Assembly (NCBI GenBank): GCA_963969395.1
Contig: OZ017798.1
Coordinates: 18,840,173-18,904,172, forward strand
Reading direction: 5' to 3'
DNA length: 64,000 nucleotides
From: Pseudoscleropodium purum
Lineage: Eukaryota; Streptophyta; Bryopsida; Hypnales; Brachytheciaceae
In this document: one piece after another, positions 1 to 10,039 of the stretch
Layout: each line of letters starts with the position of its first letter
How positions within the stretch are numbered: the first letter of the stretch is position 1
Translations under genes and position numbers: made by a program
The notes under the pieces: model-generated
Databases searched by the model: none
What the model was told of the DNA's origin: nothing
What the model saw: the letters and a program-made list of their open reading frames with translations, nothing else

Positions 1-1305
1 CCACGACGGCTGCACTGCCACAAAGTGATTGGTTCGATTGTAGTAGGCAGAGATACATCTGAGCGTCTCCACATCCTTCGACCAAACAACGAAGCAGTTC
101 CACCTACGGAAGTGCTCTCTTTCTTCTGCGTTCACCTTGTTCCTCTCGTCCAGCATAAATTTGCTAGCTGCAACACTGTGCTGTCCGTTTATAATATAGA
201 ATTGGCCATTCTCAATATCCTCCCAGTTCTTGGGCATTGTGTCGTGCCCAACAGGCATAACGCAAAGTGTCTGCTTCGTGCTTTTGTCGGGGATATTCAG
301 CAGATAATTGACCATATCTTCGACAATGTTGTCCTGCTTGGAGCGTATATTGAAAGTTGCCGGTGGATCTACCAATTGGGAGACGTCAATCACTTTCTTT
401 TCCCCAATCTTGAAGATGTATGCGTCCTCGCAGGTCGTCCAAAATTTCTTATAGACCTGGCTCACTTGCTCGTAGTTAGGTTTCTTCTCTGTTGCCCGTG
501 AGTGAGGAACATTGGACATCTCGTCCGCATAGCTCCCTTCAGCGACCTCGGACACTTCAGAGTCTCGAGTGACCGGTTTCCGTTCTGATGAAGATGGAGC
601 ATCCTTCTTGCCTTTCTTTTGGGGAGTTTTCTGTACACTTTTCCTCTGCCCCCGGCTGGTACCTGACTGTTGACCCACGTTCAGTTTTGAACCTTGACTT
701 ACGCCTTGGTTCATTATCTCCCTTGATACAGTGCGTGGTTGGTTCATTTCATTCTGCTTTTCCATCTTCCCCTTCAGCATGTAGAAGTCGTTGAATAGGA
801 GCCGGATTTTGCTACACAACTTTTTCCAGGACAACGGAGTTCCGTTCGCGTTCTTCCACTCGTTATTGTCCAATTTCTTCTCCAGCTCTTTCACTTCGTC
901 TCGGTATGGAGTTGGCTCGAGGCTGCTCAGGAATGGACTTAAGTTGAAGGGAATTAACACCGAGTCGAGGCAGATAGCAAAGTGGTATTGGTCCCTTCTT
1001 GACTCGCCGGGTATCGTTGTCATACACTTGATTTTGATCATTGGGTAGGCGTCAGCCTCGATGTCTTTGATCTTCTCGTGGAAAGAGAGTTGTAGGAAGC
1101 ACTGCGATTTCTTGAATTTGTAGGAAAAGCAGAACTGGTTGATGAAAGGGATCGTGAATAAACTCCATGCTTCTACTTCTTCTAGATCTCAAAAGACCCA
1201 GTACTCCCCTTCAATCAAGTGGTCTTCAGCAGCCTTGTCATCATCTAAGAACTGTACATCGGATCTCTTGAAGTACATCTCGAGCGCCTCTAGTTGGTTT
1301 TCCAT
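1..1305 (-). pseudogene. ParB/DGQHR-like protein, partial, with one in-frame stop
   Basis: The minus strand is open from an ATG at 1305 to the left edge (435 codons) except for a single TGA at 1191-1189, codon 39. The reading begins MENQLEALEMYFKRSD, passes a Lys/Ser/Gln-rich linker (about 790-550) and ends in a compact domain holding the motif YIINGQHSVAASKF (about 159-195), followed by VVWSKDVETLR and ISAYYNRTNH. An I-N-G-Q-H segment followed by small residues resembles the ParB/DGQHR nuclease-like fold, which is known from plasmid partition and DNA-modification proteins; this assignment is by motif only. The single stop in an otherwise clean frame points to recent inactivation, programmed readthrough or a sequencing error. 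The gene continues beyond the window, so length and C-terminus are unknown. An AG-like acceptor just before the ATG leaves room for a 5' exon. Palindrome array A begins 84 bp upstream. Confidence 0.5.
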
Positions 1306-1388
1306 TCTGCAACGTAAGAAAAATCCGGACTTCAGTCAGACCGGCAAAACACAAACCGAAGTCTCTACAGTTCTTGAAAATAATGATG

Positions 1389-1415
1389 CATTTCAGCGCG
1401 ACTCGCGCTGAAATG
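1389..1415. repeat. Palindrome A1
   Basis: A perfect 27-bp palindrome: 13-bp arms (CATTTCAGCGCGA and its complement) around a central C. It is the promoter-proximal site, 84 bp upstream of the ATG at 1305. Confidence 0.9.
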
Positions 1416-1629
1416 ACATTTATAGCGTTCCATTATGGTCTTACTGTTACAGGCTTTCTGTAGATATTATAGAAATTTTATAGTGGATGAATTTACGTAC
1501 ATATTTTTGAGTCTTTCATTCAACCACTGTTTTCTGTGGCGGCGACTGTCAGATTCATATTTGTTTTTGGTGACACTGAGAGTAATTTCATCCGCTAGAA
1601 TAACTTTCATCATTTTCTCCAATTGCATA

Positions 1630-1648
1630 TTAGCGCGACTCGCGCTGA
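1630..1648. repeat. Palindrome A2
   Basis: The core AGCGCGA-C-TCGCGCT is perfect. The outer arms differ by one base (TTA versus TGA). Confidence 0.85.
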
Positions 1649-1731
1649 ACTGCTTTATACGTCGTTATCGCTGTTTATTATTTGGTTTCTGAAACTTGCT
1701 TTGCTTTGCTTTTAAGATCATAGAATGTCGT

Positions 1732-1752
1732 TTCAGAGCGGCTCGCTCTGAA
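1732..1752. repeat. Palindrome A3, paired arm variant
   Basis: Arms TTCAGAGCG and CGCTCTGAA surround GCT. Both arms carry the change from GCGCG to GAGCG, so symmetry is retained although the sequence differs from the other sites. Confidence 0.85.
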
Positions 1753-1954
1753 TTGTATCCTATTTGTATGCGGATGGACTTCTATAGTAATGTATTTCTT
1801 GGAATCATTTTTGTTCTTCTACTTGAGAATGAATTGGTAATGTAAAGCGTTTAGTGCACAATTAATAATTCGTCATATTCTATTTCTAGAGAATTGGATA
1901 GGAAATGGAATGAGTTTTATGAATATATTATGTCGTAGGAATGGTGATGATTGA

Positions 1955-1981
1955 CAGTTTAGCGCGAGTCGCGCTAAACTG
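1955..1981. repeat. Palindrome A4
   Basis: A perfect 27-bp palindrome with arms CAGTTTAGCGCGA and complement around a central G. Both arms read GTTTAG/CTAAAC instead of the usual TTTCAG/CTGAAA, a paired change. Confidence 0.9.
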
Positions 1982-2051
1982 CCTTACTGTTTAGTTTTTT
2001 ACTACTGTCTGAATCTCTGTTCTTTGGGATGCCCTGGTATCGATGATTGAC

Positions 2052-2076
2052 AGTTTAGCGCGACTCGCGTTGAACT
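2052..2076. repeat. Palindrome A5
   Basis: Left arm AGTTTAGCGCGA; the right arm has two mismatches (TCGCGTTGAACT). Confidence 0.8.
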
Positions 2077-2187
2077 ATCGTGCATCTCATATACAGCATG
2101 TCATACCTTTGCAACCGCTGTTCGTGAGTTCTAGTTAAGTTTATGAACTAACGTCTGCGACGTTAGTTAATAGTGGAGCATGTGTCG

Positions 2188-2210
2188 TTTCAGCGCGAGC
2201 CGCGCTGAAA
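2188..2210. repeat. Palindrome A6
   Basis: Arms TTTCAGCGCG and CGCGCTGAAA are perfect complements around AGC. This is the last site of array A. Confidence 0.88.
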
Positions 2211-2518
2211 TGACAAATGCTAGGATTCAGAATGGATTCTGGTTTGGTAAATTCCTCTTTCATTGCTTTCATTTCAGGGTTTGCCCATATTCATCTGAAG
2301 GTTTAGGGCTACAGTTACTACTTCTATCAGAATGCTTACTTCTCTATCTAAAAAGTCAACACCAACACTGTAACTACAAAGAAGCATTGCAGATCATACT
2401 GCAAAAGGGGGAAAAAAAAGGATGACGGCAAGTACCTGGAATGGAAGTTCGGATTCGCACTGGAGATTTGCTCTACAAAACTGCACAGGTCACACACGAA
2501 CGAGCACTAAGAGCCAGG

Positions 2519-2570
2519 AACCCTAAACCCTAAACTCTAAACCCTAAACCCTTAAACCCTAAACCCTGAA
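2519..2570. repeat. Interstitial plant telomere repeat
   Basis: About seven units of CCCTAAA, two of them with point changes (CTCTAAA, CCCTGAA) and one with an inserted T. This is the plant-type telomere heptamer in an internal position. It may mark an old chromosome end, a repaired break or a telomere-targeted insertion. Confidence 0.92.
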
Positions 2571-2583
2571 TTATGAACTACTG

Positions 2584-2610
2584 TTGATCAAGCGCTGCTG
2601 ACTTGATCAA
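2584..2610. repeat. Perfect 9-bp inverted repeat
   Basis: TTGATCAAG and CTTGATCAA flank a 9-nt loop just after the telomeric block. Each arm is itself nearly palindromic (TTGATCAA). No function is assigned. Confidence 0.7.
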
Positions 2611-2619
2611 GAAACTCTG

Positions 2620-2705
2620 AAAACAGAAACAACATACAATAAACAAGATACAATAAACAACATACAATAAACAAGAAAACAGAAACAACATACAATAAAC
2701 AAAGA
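2620..2705. repeat. Minisatellite of ACATACAATAAACAA units
   Basis: Four copies of a roughly 15-20 bp unit (ACAATAAACAA core) with short spacers, strongly strand-biased for A and C. It contains no coding sequence. Confidence 0.8.
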
Positions 2706-3247
2706 GGAATGAAAGCAGAACCTTAGCAAACTTACCAAAGTGCCAATCGTAACTCACTGCACGCAATCCAGCAATTTATTCTGAAAATTCCAAAGTCTCG
2801 TAATCAGTAAATTACATGCAAACGCCGGATCGAAACAAGAAGCATGAAAACAATGAAAACAACTGAACACAAACAATAAAGTGATTGCTTACGAAGTGAG
2901 AAGCAAGGACGGAAATGAAAGAAAAAATACAGAGCAAAACAAGGTAAAAAAACAAGCACAAGGAGGACCAGCACAACCACAACCAATACTCAAAGTCGAA
3001 GCAAAACCGAAGTACCTGAGAACTAAACCACCACCAATCCAAGGCAATGCTCCGTCCCTGCACGCAGTTTTCGAGCGTGCTCCACGAAATCCTCACTATA
3101 CACGGAATATCAAAGCCTCGTACCGCTCTCGAACCGAAAAATCCGTCACCAAATGCCAATGCAATCTACACTGAAGACTACAGGAGACTGATCACGCACA
3201 AACAGACTCGTTGCTTCCAGAGCAAAACCCTAACTGAATGCCAATTG

Positions 3248-3357
3248 GAGCGGCGACAAGGAGCGGCACAGAAGAGCAGCACAGAGGAGCGGCACAGAGG
3301 AGCGGCACAGAGGAGCGAGACGAGGAGCGAGACAAAAAAAAAAGCGGCACAGCGGAA
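3248..3357. repeat. GGAGCGGCACAGA minisatellite
   Basis: About six to seven units of a 13-bp purine-rich repeat, degrading into GGAGCGAGACGA variants and a short A tract. Plus-strand frames through it are low-complexity and are not judged genuine. Confidence 0.8.
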
Positions 3358-3380
3358 TGCAAACCCTAGCGGCCACTCAC

Positions 3381-3512
3381 CTAATCCCGTACCTGCCTTC
3401 CCTCCCGTACCCGCCTTCCCAAACCCTCCCGTACCCGCCTACCCAGACCCTCCCGTACCCGCCTTTCTCATACCCGCCTGATCCTAACTTCCCATACCCA
3501 CCTTCCCATAAC
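3381..3512. repeat. CCCGTACCCGCCTTCCC minisatellite
   Basis: About five or six C-rich units of 17-21 bp (CCCGTACCCGCC core). It begins 20-odd bases after the GGAGCGG block. The two GC-rich minisatellites end abruptly at the start of the AT-rich desert. Confidence 0.8.
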
Positions 3513-6005
3513 ATTGAATAATAATTATTCTTACTACAAAGATATTAATAACTATGCCATAACAATTTTTAATTATTGTTTTCACCCAAAAATACTTCAA
3601 ATCTTTGGATTCATATTGTAACCCCTTATTGTAGTTTAGGATCTCATATAGTAATTCTACCATTTAGGTTTCATATATAACTTCTTAATAGGTTTTGTTA
3701 TGTATCCTTAATAACATGTTGAGGTTCACACAACTCTTTCAAGTGCGTATCATTATTATTCTTCATACACAAATTGTAGTATAATGTTTACACCGAATAT
3801 AGAGAACTTTGTTGGCCCACATTTTTAATTTTGTCGATGTTTGACACTAAATTAGTGCTTTAGGTTACAATATGGAGGAATTTGTTTAATTTTTTAATTG
3901 TTCTAGCCAAAAAATTTTGCTTTCAAAATTAGAAAGTATATTTATGTGTTAGGGATATACAATCAATATTAGTATTCTTTTAATATAAAATTCATAGTCC
4001 ACAAATAACAATTGCATTTGGTTGAATTTCATTTTGTGCAATTGTTTAGAAAGAGCTTAACTACTTTTTGAATGGAATGCATGCTTGAAAGTAACACAAA
4101 AGATAGAAGAATTTATTATTTTAATCACAAGTCATTTTAAGAATTATTTTTTATGAATTTGGAGTATTCTTATCCTTTCCAAACACTATCCCATTGAAAA
4201 AAGAACTTTTTAATTAAATTATTTTCATAGAAAAGATTGACTTACTTTAATTATTTTTGTAAAAAGTATCAACATTTAAATAAGTAGGCACCATTAAATG
4301 CAACAATCATTCAATGGTTACTTCAATATTCATTCAATTGATTTAAATACTTGTGTAAATCAATTCAATGACAAATTTCAATTTTTAAAATTGTTTTTAA
4401 TCTAAACTCTTTGCTATTTCATACAACTTCATTGGGGGGTTCTCCATCTATTTTGCATGGCATTGTTTGATAATTTTATTCATTTCATTCTTTTAAATTC
4501 CTAAGATCTTTTTTAATTTGAATCTCAAATAACAAGTTTAGAGTGAAGAACGATATGAATACAATTTCCATAAATTGTAACAATTCTAATTATTTAGAAT
4601 CCATTTGGTTATAAATTGTATGTTCATTGTGGTTTTAGAGTGAATAATTACAACCAAATCAAAGTGAATATTTCAATGTGGATAAAAAAATAAAATTTAT
4701 TCATTATTTTGTAGGATGCCAATTCCTAAAAATATCACAACTTTTTTGCAAGTTTTTTTTTGCATCTTCCATAGCATTGTAGGACAATACAAAATCAAGT
4801 TTAAGAAAAAAATATTTTGATTATGAATCATTTGACTTCATTATCTAATTACAAGTGAATGAAAGAAATATGAATGAAGTTGCTATAAAATCATTCAATT
4901 TTGAGTAATTATTTCAAAGGTGTATGGTTAGTTTTTAAATGGCTTTACATTGAATTTCTAAGACATTGTGGTTTAAAAAAAAAAAGTACAACAAAGTGAA
5001 AAAACAAGAATTCCATGTATGTAAAATTTAAGAAGACATAGTTTTATTTTGTTTCTTTCCTGCATGCCAACTCCCTAAATATTTAAATATTTTCAATTAT
5101 AATTATAAGACCTTTTACATACAAATTCTATAACATTATAGGTCACTTAGAATAATAAACTAAAATACAATAAAATTTGAAGGCTTCACTTTGTAGAAAC
5201 TAGAAAGTAATCATGACTCCACACCAAGACATCTATAAAGTACTAATAATGATTCTATTTCATGAAATTCATTAAATAATAGGTATAGTCATTCTATTCA
5301 TACAACCTTCATGATTTTTTTTAATTACATCCACTCCTTAGTGGTCAATCCAGAAATGAAATGAATGCTAAAATATTATTTTGAACTTGCATGTCTCCTT
5401 TTCATCATCAATAAAAATCTAGAAGGTGTTCATTACATGTCATGACAATCATAAACTAAGTTTAGTCTCTAATTTCATAATTTTGAATATGATGAGTTCT
5501 TTAAACATCATGAACTTCCAAGTTTAGAATCCATAAATCAATTCTACGTGAAATTTTTTTTTTAACTTCCTTATCCACCATTTTAGACCAAAAATATAAT
5601 AAAAATGCTCATTTCAATCATAACGACAATTCATTTATTATATGCTTGATGTTGTCAAGAATTCCAAAATATCAAGCATGGTTGTTTCTTAAATTAAAAA
5701 CTCAGAGTGCCTAAAAATTATTTTGAAAAGCCATGTCTACTATTTCTGATTATTAATATTCCACATGATTAATTTTCCAAATTCACTATACTTTACAAGA
5801 CAAAACGCACCAAAGTCATGCAATTTCAACTCAAACATGTCCCGATTAATCATTGAAAAGTTCTAAAAAATCTTTTTTACCTACAATAAATTCTACATAG
5901 GCCCCATAAAAATACTTGCATGTTCTAGGGTGTGTCACAACAACAATCTAAATTATCAAAAACAAGAAAGCTCTACAAAGTTGATGGTACTTATATGCTT
6001 CTTCA
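3513..6005. other. AT-rich desert without recognisable genes
   Basis: All frames are closed at short range and base composition is uniformly AT-rich with short homopolymers. No splice-bounded exons, terminal repeats or RNA genes were recognised. Old transposon sequence is the likely origin. Confidence 0.6.
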
Positions 6006-6008
6006 TGC

Positions 6009-6367
6009 ATAGAAAAAGGTCTACAACTAGCAAAAATTTAGTTTTGTGATGAATTTCCAAGGTTTACCTCATTTGCACCTTCTACATATATTTTTTCTAG
6101 TTATTTATTTAATCATATGAAGTGTTTTTGGCTTTCCCATTTTTAAACTTCAGTACATGGATTATTGAAATACAAATTTTCTTGCGTAGGAAAAGGCCTA
6201 CAACTAGCAAAAATTTAGTTTTGTCATGAATTCCCAAGGTTTACTTTATTTGCTAAGTCTTCTTTATTTTTTTTTACCTCTTCTTTTTAGTTTTTGTCAT
6301 GTCTTTTGGGCTTTCACCTTTATAAATTATAGCATATGGGTTGTTGAAATAAAAGTTGTCTTGATTA
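6009..6367. repeat. Tandem duplication, period about 177 bp
   Basis: CTACAACTAGCAAAAATTTA occurs at 6021 and again at 6198, with the following 150 bp similar in both copies. The period is close to one nucleosome repeat. Confidence 0.75.
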
Positions 6368-7005
6368 AACAAAAAAATGTCTACACCTATATCTACAATC
6401 CATCTTGCATAGCACTATAGGATTATGATTAATTTCATTTCTTTAAATTACTACATCATTTTACTAATTTGAATCTCAAATATCAAGTAAAGGTTCAAAA
6501 CGGTAACAATCTTAAACAATGAAAGTACTTCACGGAAAAGTTGGATCTTAGTTGACTTCATATCAAGGTAAATACATTCATATACTGAATGCTTAAAACA
6601 TTGGATTATTCTATTGGTAGATATGGAGAGAAGCCACTTGACATGTCTTGTTAATTGGTTTTCTTTAATTGCTTTCAAGTGCAATGTCTATGTATATTGC
6701 AATTGCAAATGTAATATATGAGGATGTCAATCTTTTCATATAAGAATTAGACATACATTTTTCATCTACATTCTGTTACATGCAAAATTGATGAAAGTAA
6801 TATACATATTGTGTAGCAAACCTAGCACCAACTACATTTGAGAAAATAAGAATGTGAAAATATAAAATTTCATGAATAAAACTACCCTAATAAAAAGGGA
6901 AGGTAAATCATACAAATTTTTCATGTCTTCAATTTCAATTTCATTTACATCATCCTAAACAGAAAATTGTACAGATCAACAGTATGTACAAATTTCCTCT
7001 TTTCC

Positions 7006-7500
7006 TGCATGTGGCAGTGCATTTCAATATTTTGAAACAAATGAACGTCTAAAGTAGAACAAACAAGAACTCTCCAATTTTTTTGGCACCTATATAATGT
7101 TGACCTTTTGAAAGATTGAAATGAAAATCTCATAGATTGCAACAGAAAATGAATGTAGAACTTGATGAAAGAATTGTCTCTTGCATGTGGTAGTGAATTT
7201 TATTTTGTGGGGGCACGCAAACATCTAAAGTGCAACGAATCAGTGTTCTCCTATTCTATTACACCAATTCATTTTCAACCTTCCACAAAAATAGAATGAG
7301 GAATTCAAGAATTGTACTCACTTAATACAGAAATGTAGAACTTGATGCAATGTGGTAGTGCATGTAGTATCTTTTTTTTTGATATGTGAACATTTCAAGT
7401 ATATGAAACAATTACTCCCTATTTTTTGGTACCATTTGAAATTGACCTCATTCAACATTGTTATAGATATTATTACTAAGATCTATGAAACCCTAAATTG
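7006..7500. repeat. Diverged tandem repeat, period about 164-176 bp
   Basis: TGCATGTGGCAGTG-like sequence recurs at 7006, 7182 and 7346, each followed by related text (for example CTAAAGT with ACAA and TCTCC downstream). Three copies of a degenerate satellite-like unit. Confidence 0.6.
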
Positions 7501-8890
7501 TAATGCAAAATATGATCTTCAAGAAAACATAACCTTAAAATTGATCTATTTTGCAAAAAATTCGAAGTCATATTCCTTACCACAAAGTACGAATTTACTG
7601 TAGGCTGAATGGGCACGGTTCTTTTTTCTGGCGATTTGGAGCGAAATTGCACCAAAATTATTTTCTCTACACCAAGCCTATTAAAAACAATTAGTAAGAT
7701 TTTGGATGAAATCGTCAGAAAATTTCGAATTTAAAAGCTCTAGTACTACAAACTAATATCGTGACTTCTGCATTTCAGGAGAAATGAAACCAGAAGACCT
7801 GGAGAAGGCATCTCCGCAGTCGTACTCAATATAAGAAAAAAACAGTAATTCCGACTTCAAAAAGAACTCCAAAATCTTTGCAACAAAGTTCCATTCCTCT
7901 AAAAATAATGAAAAGTTTTTAGTATGTGTTTTTTAAGTAGTCCATGTAAGACAAAATACGGTAAGGGCATCGTACTTGGAGAATCAAATTGACAATTATC
8001 TTGCTAATAACACCCTTTAGTCATTTTAGTCAGAGTGTTAAAAAACGAAAATAAAAAAACGCACTGTATGCATTGCAATTGCGCCTTCCGTTGTGGACAA
8101 TGTCCCAATGACAAAAAGACACATCACTTGCTGGAAGTCAACGAGCATTAATAATCAGAATCTTGGAAAGGCAGCTCACCCACTACCAATTGTGGGGACT
8201 GTGGTTTAATCTAGAATTAGAAGACGCTTTACAATGTATAGTTGTCATAGGCATGAGGAATCTCGGGACATCTGAATTTAGAAGGAATGTGTTCAAAATC
8301 TTGGATACGGTTGGCGCCCTTTCGTTCCCGCCAGGATGTACAATGTACGTCGCTAACCCAGCTGCAGACATCTCCTTCTACCTTTTCCCTCCACTGAAAG
8401 GACTTCAGTGAGCGTTGCATAGTTCGTGTGCGTCTTTCCCTTGCATTGTTTGGTTTAGTGGAGAAGTTTAGAAGTTCGGAATTGTCTCTATATTACTATC
8501 ACGTTGTTCTCGTCGGCCGCCTTCAACGAGGAAGCACTGCATCGCACACCTTCGCCTGTAATGCACTCCACCTTCTTCGTCAGTATAGAAGTTTTCGTAA
8601 CTTATTTAGCATAGACGAGGTTTATGTCATCTGTCACTCCTCTCCCTACAATTACAGTGCGCATGTCTTTACTTGTCATATACACTTTCCATGTTGTGTC
8701 AATTGCATTGCAAAGAATTTTCAATTTCGAAGCTTGATCTGAGATTGCAAATGGTCAGAGACTATTATTGTCCGATGGGAATTTTCCTTAAATTTCGGAA
8801 TTACTAAAAATAGGAGGTTTACACATTTGAAATTTACAATGTCGAAGTGCTAAATCGGAAGTGATATATGAGTAATTCTCTTACTTGCAG
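7501..8890. other. Non-coding stretch before array B
   Basis: Composition rises from AT-rich to moderate near 8.1-8.7 kb. Short open frames at 8163-8411 and 8428-8742 show no recognisable domain and no support as exons. This may be the distal upstream region of the gene at 10152. Confidence 0.4.
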
Positions 8891-8912
8891 TTTAGCTCGG
8901 GCCGCGCTGAAA
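8891..8912. repeat. Palindrome B1, degenerate
   Basis: TTTAGCTCG-GGC-CGCGCTGAAA is the most decayed site, with mismatches in the left arm. The outer GCA/TGC pairing survives. Confidence 0.7.
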
Positions 8913-8991
8913 TGCAGTCAAGTAGTGTCTTTTTCAATTTCATTTCTACACGTTCCTATAAGTCTTCCCAGTATGAAACTAGATTGCATAA

Positions 8992-9022
8992 TGCACTTCA
9001 GCGCGACTCGCGCTGAAGTGCA
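8992..9022. repeat. Palindrome B2, perfect 31 bp
   Basis: Arms TGCACTTCAGCGCGA and exact complement surround a central C. With B5 it is among the longest sites. Confidence 0.93.
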
Positions 9023-9100
9023 AATCCTGATTTTTAAATGAAGTAAATCGAGATTAGTGATGAAGTCAGGCTCGCCACTAATTTAGAAAACAGCATATCA

Positions 9101-9123
9101 GTTTAGCGCGAGTCGCGCTGAAG
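9101..9123. repeat. Palindrome B3
   Basis: GTTTAGCGCG-AGT-CGCGCTGAAGT: the core is perfect and the outer arm is imperfect. Confidence 0.85.
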
Positions 9124-9205
9124 TGTATTCAACGAATTCTGTTTTGAAATGGATCAAGAATCCAGTCTTGATAAAACGCAATATATTTCATGATTTGGAC
9201 TAGAA

Positions 9206-9238
9206 ATGCACTTCAGCGCGACTCGCGCTGAAATGCAT
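9206..9238. repeat. Palindrome B4
   Basis: A 33-bp dyad with one mismatch, left arm ATGCACTTCAGCGCGA. Confidence 0.9.
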
Positions 9239-9315
9239 TACCGTGTCCCAATTTTGTTGTCATGTTTGGGAAATCCAATATATGTCTTGATATTGAATTT
9301 TATGGTAGTGGAATG

Positions 9316-9352
9316 AAATGCACATTAGCGCGACTCGCGCTGATGTGCATTT
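9316..9352. repeat. Palindrome B5
   Basis: A 37-bp dyad with one mismatch. The outer arms read GCACAT/ATGTGC rather than GCACTT/AAGTGC, a change matched on both sides. Confidence 0.9.
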
Positions 9353-9535
9353 ATGTATGTCTAGATTTACGTGCATTCTGAAGTGTCCGAAGATGACTAG
9401 GAATTCAGATTCATATTTGGAAAATAATGTTACTTAATAGCTAATACAACGAAAATGATGTTATTGATCTTCATTATGTATTATAATATGGCCTCCATTC
9501 TCATGCACGCTGTCATCGGAAAATGATCATTGAAT

Positions 9536-9566
9536 TGCACTTCAGCGCGACTCGCGCTGAAATGCA
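9536..9566. repeat. Palindrome B6
   Basis: A 31-bp dyad with one mismatch, left arm TGCACTTCAGCGCGA. Confidence 0.9.
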
Positions 9567-10019
9567 TTCTACTATACTCGTTTAATACTAAATTTCTGGA
9601 TGCCTGCAGGTGTGATGTGTGAAGTCGTCATGTGTTTTTACTTAATCAGTACTATGTCATTGTTCCACTTCCGTGCATTCTCTCTAAATGCATACGATTG
9701 TTCATTAATCCATTCAAAATTCTGGAGAGTTCATTCAAAATTTAAGTTCACTGTGATACACGGGAAATTGTTATTCCCCTGTTGTCCTCTACAGTTGTGG
9801 TGGACAAATGTTTTATAGATACATGATTTTCATTTCTTCCAAATTCCAAATGAAAATCGATAGAAATTTATGTGATTTTCTTTTTGGTTTGTGTTCTACT
9901 AAATTCCAGTATATGGAAGTAGATATTACTTTTTAACCGAACTCTGTAAAAGTAATATGAAAATCAATGTTATTGGAATGTGTATGTATTATTTGTGTTG
10001 TTCTCTGTGGAATTGTATT

Positions 10020-10039
10020 TTAGCGCGAACCGCGCTGAA
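10020..10039. repeat. Palindrome B7, promoter-proximal
   Basis: TTAGCGCG-AAC-CGCGCTGAA, followed by TTGCAT. It lies 112 bp upstream of the first ATG of the DUF7869-type gene. Confidence 0.82.

Larger units (their letters stand above)
1389..2210. promoter_or_regulatory. Palindrome array A (six CpG-rich dyads)
   Basis: Six near-perfect palindromes centred at 1402, 1639, 1742, 1968, 2064 and 2199 share the core AGCGCG-ACT/AGT-CGCGCT. Spacings are 237, 103, 226, 96 and 135 bp, so several are close to 100 bp or twice that. The DNA between them is AT-rich, unrelated from gap to gap, and non-coding. The array lies directly upstream of the minus-strand gene starting at 1305. A matching array lies upstream of the plus-strand gene at 10152. 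Binding sites for a dimeric protein, or hairpin/cruciform elements, are the simplest readings; function is inferred. Confidence 0.75.
8891..10039. promoter_or_regulatory. Palindrome array B (seven CpG-rich dyads)
   Basis: Seven palindromes of the same family as array A are centred at 8901, 9007, 9112, 9222, 9334, 9551 and 10029. Spacings are 106, 105, 110, 112, 217 and 478 bp: four consecutive intervals of about ten helical turns, then roughly twice that. The array lies immediately upstream of the plus-strand gene with first ATG at 10152, the nearest site being 112 bp away. This mirrors array A. Intervening DNA is AT-rich and not repeated. Coordinated regulation of the two genes, or element mobility signals, are inferences. 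Confidence 0.78.

Noticed and set aside
25..501. Plus-strand frame of 158 codons
   Set aside because: Antisense shadow of the ParB/DGQHR-like frame, which runs on the minus strand off the window edge and has the recognisable motif.
3047..3481. Plus-strand frame of 144 codons
   Set aside because: Most of it is translated minisatellite (RRGAAQR and PVPAFP runs); no independent support.
8163..8742. Two short plus-strand frames before array B
   Set aside because: No recognisable domain or splice support; the composition is only mildly gene-like.
1389..10039. CRISPR-like array from regularly spaced palindromic repeats
   Set aside because: Repeats are full palindromes with variable arms, spacers are about 70-85 bp or longer and AT-rich, there are no cas genes, and the context is a plant nuclear genome.
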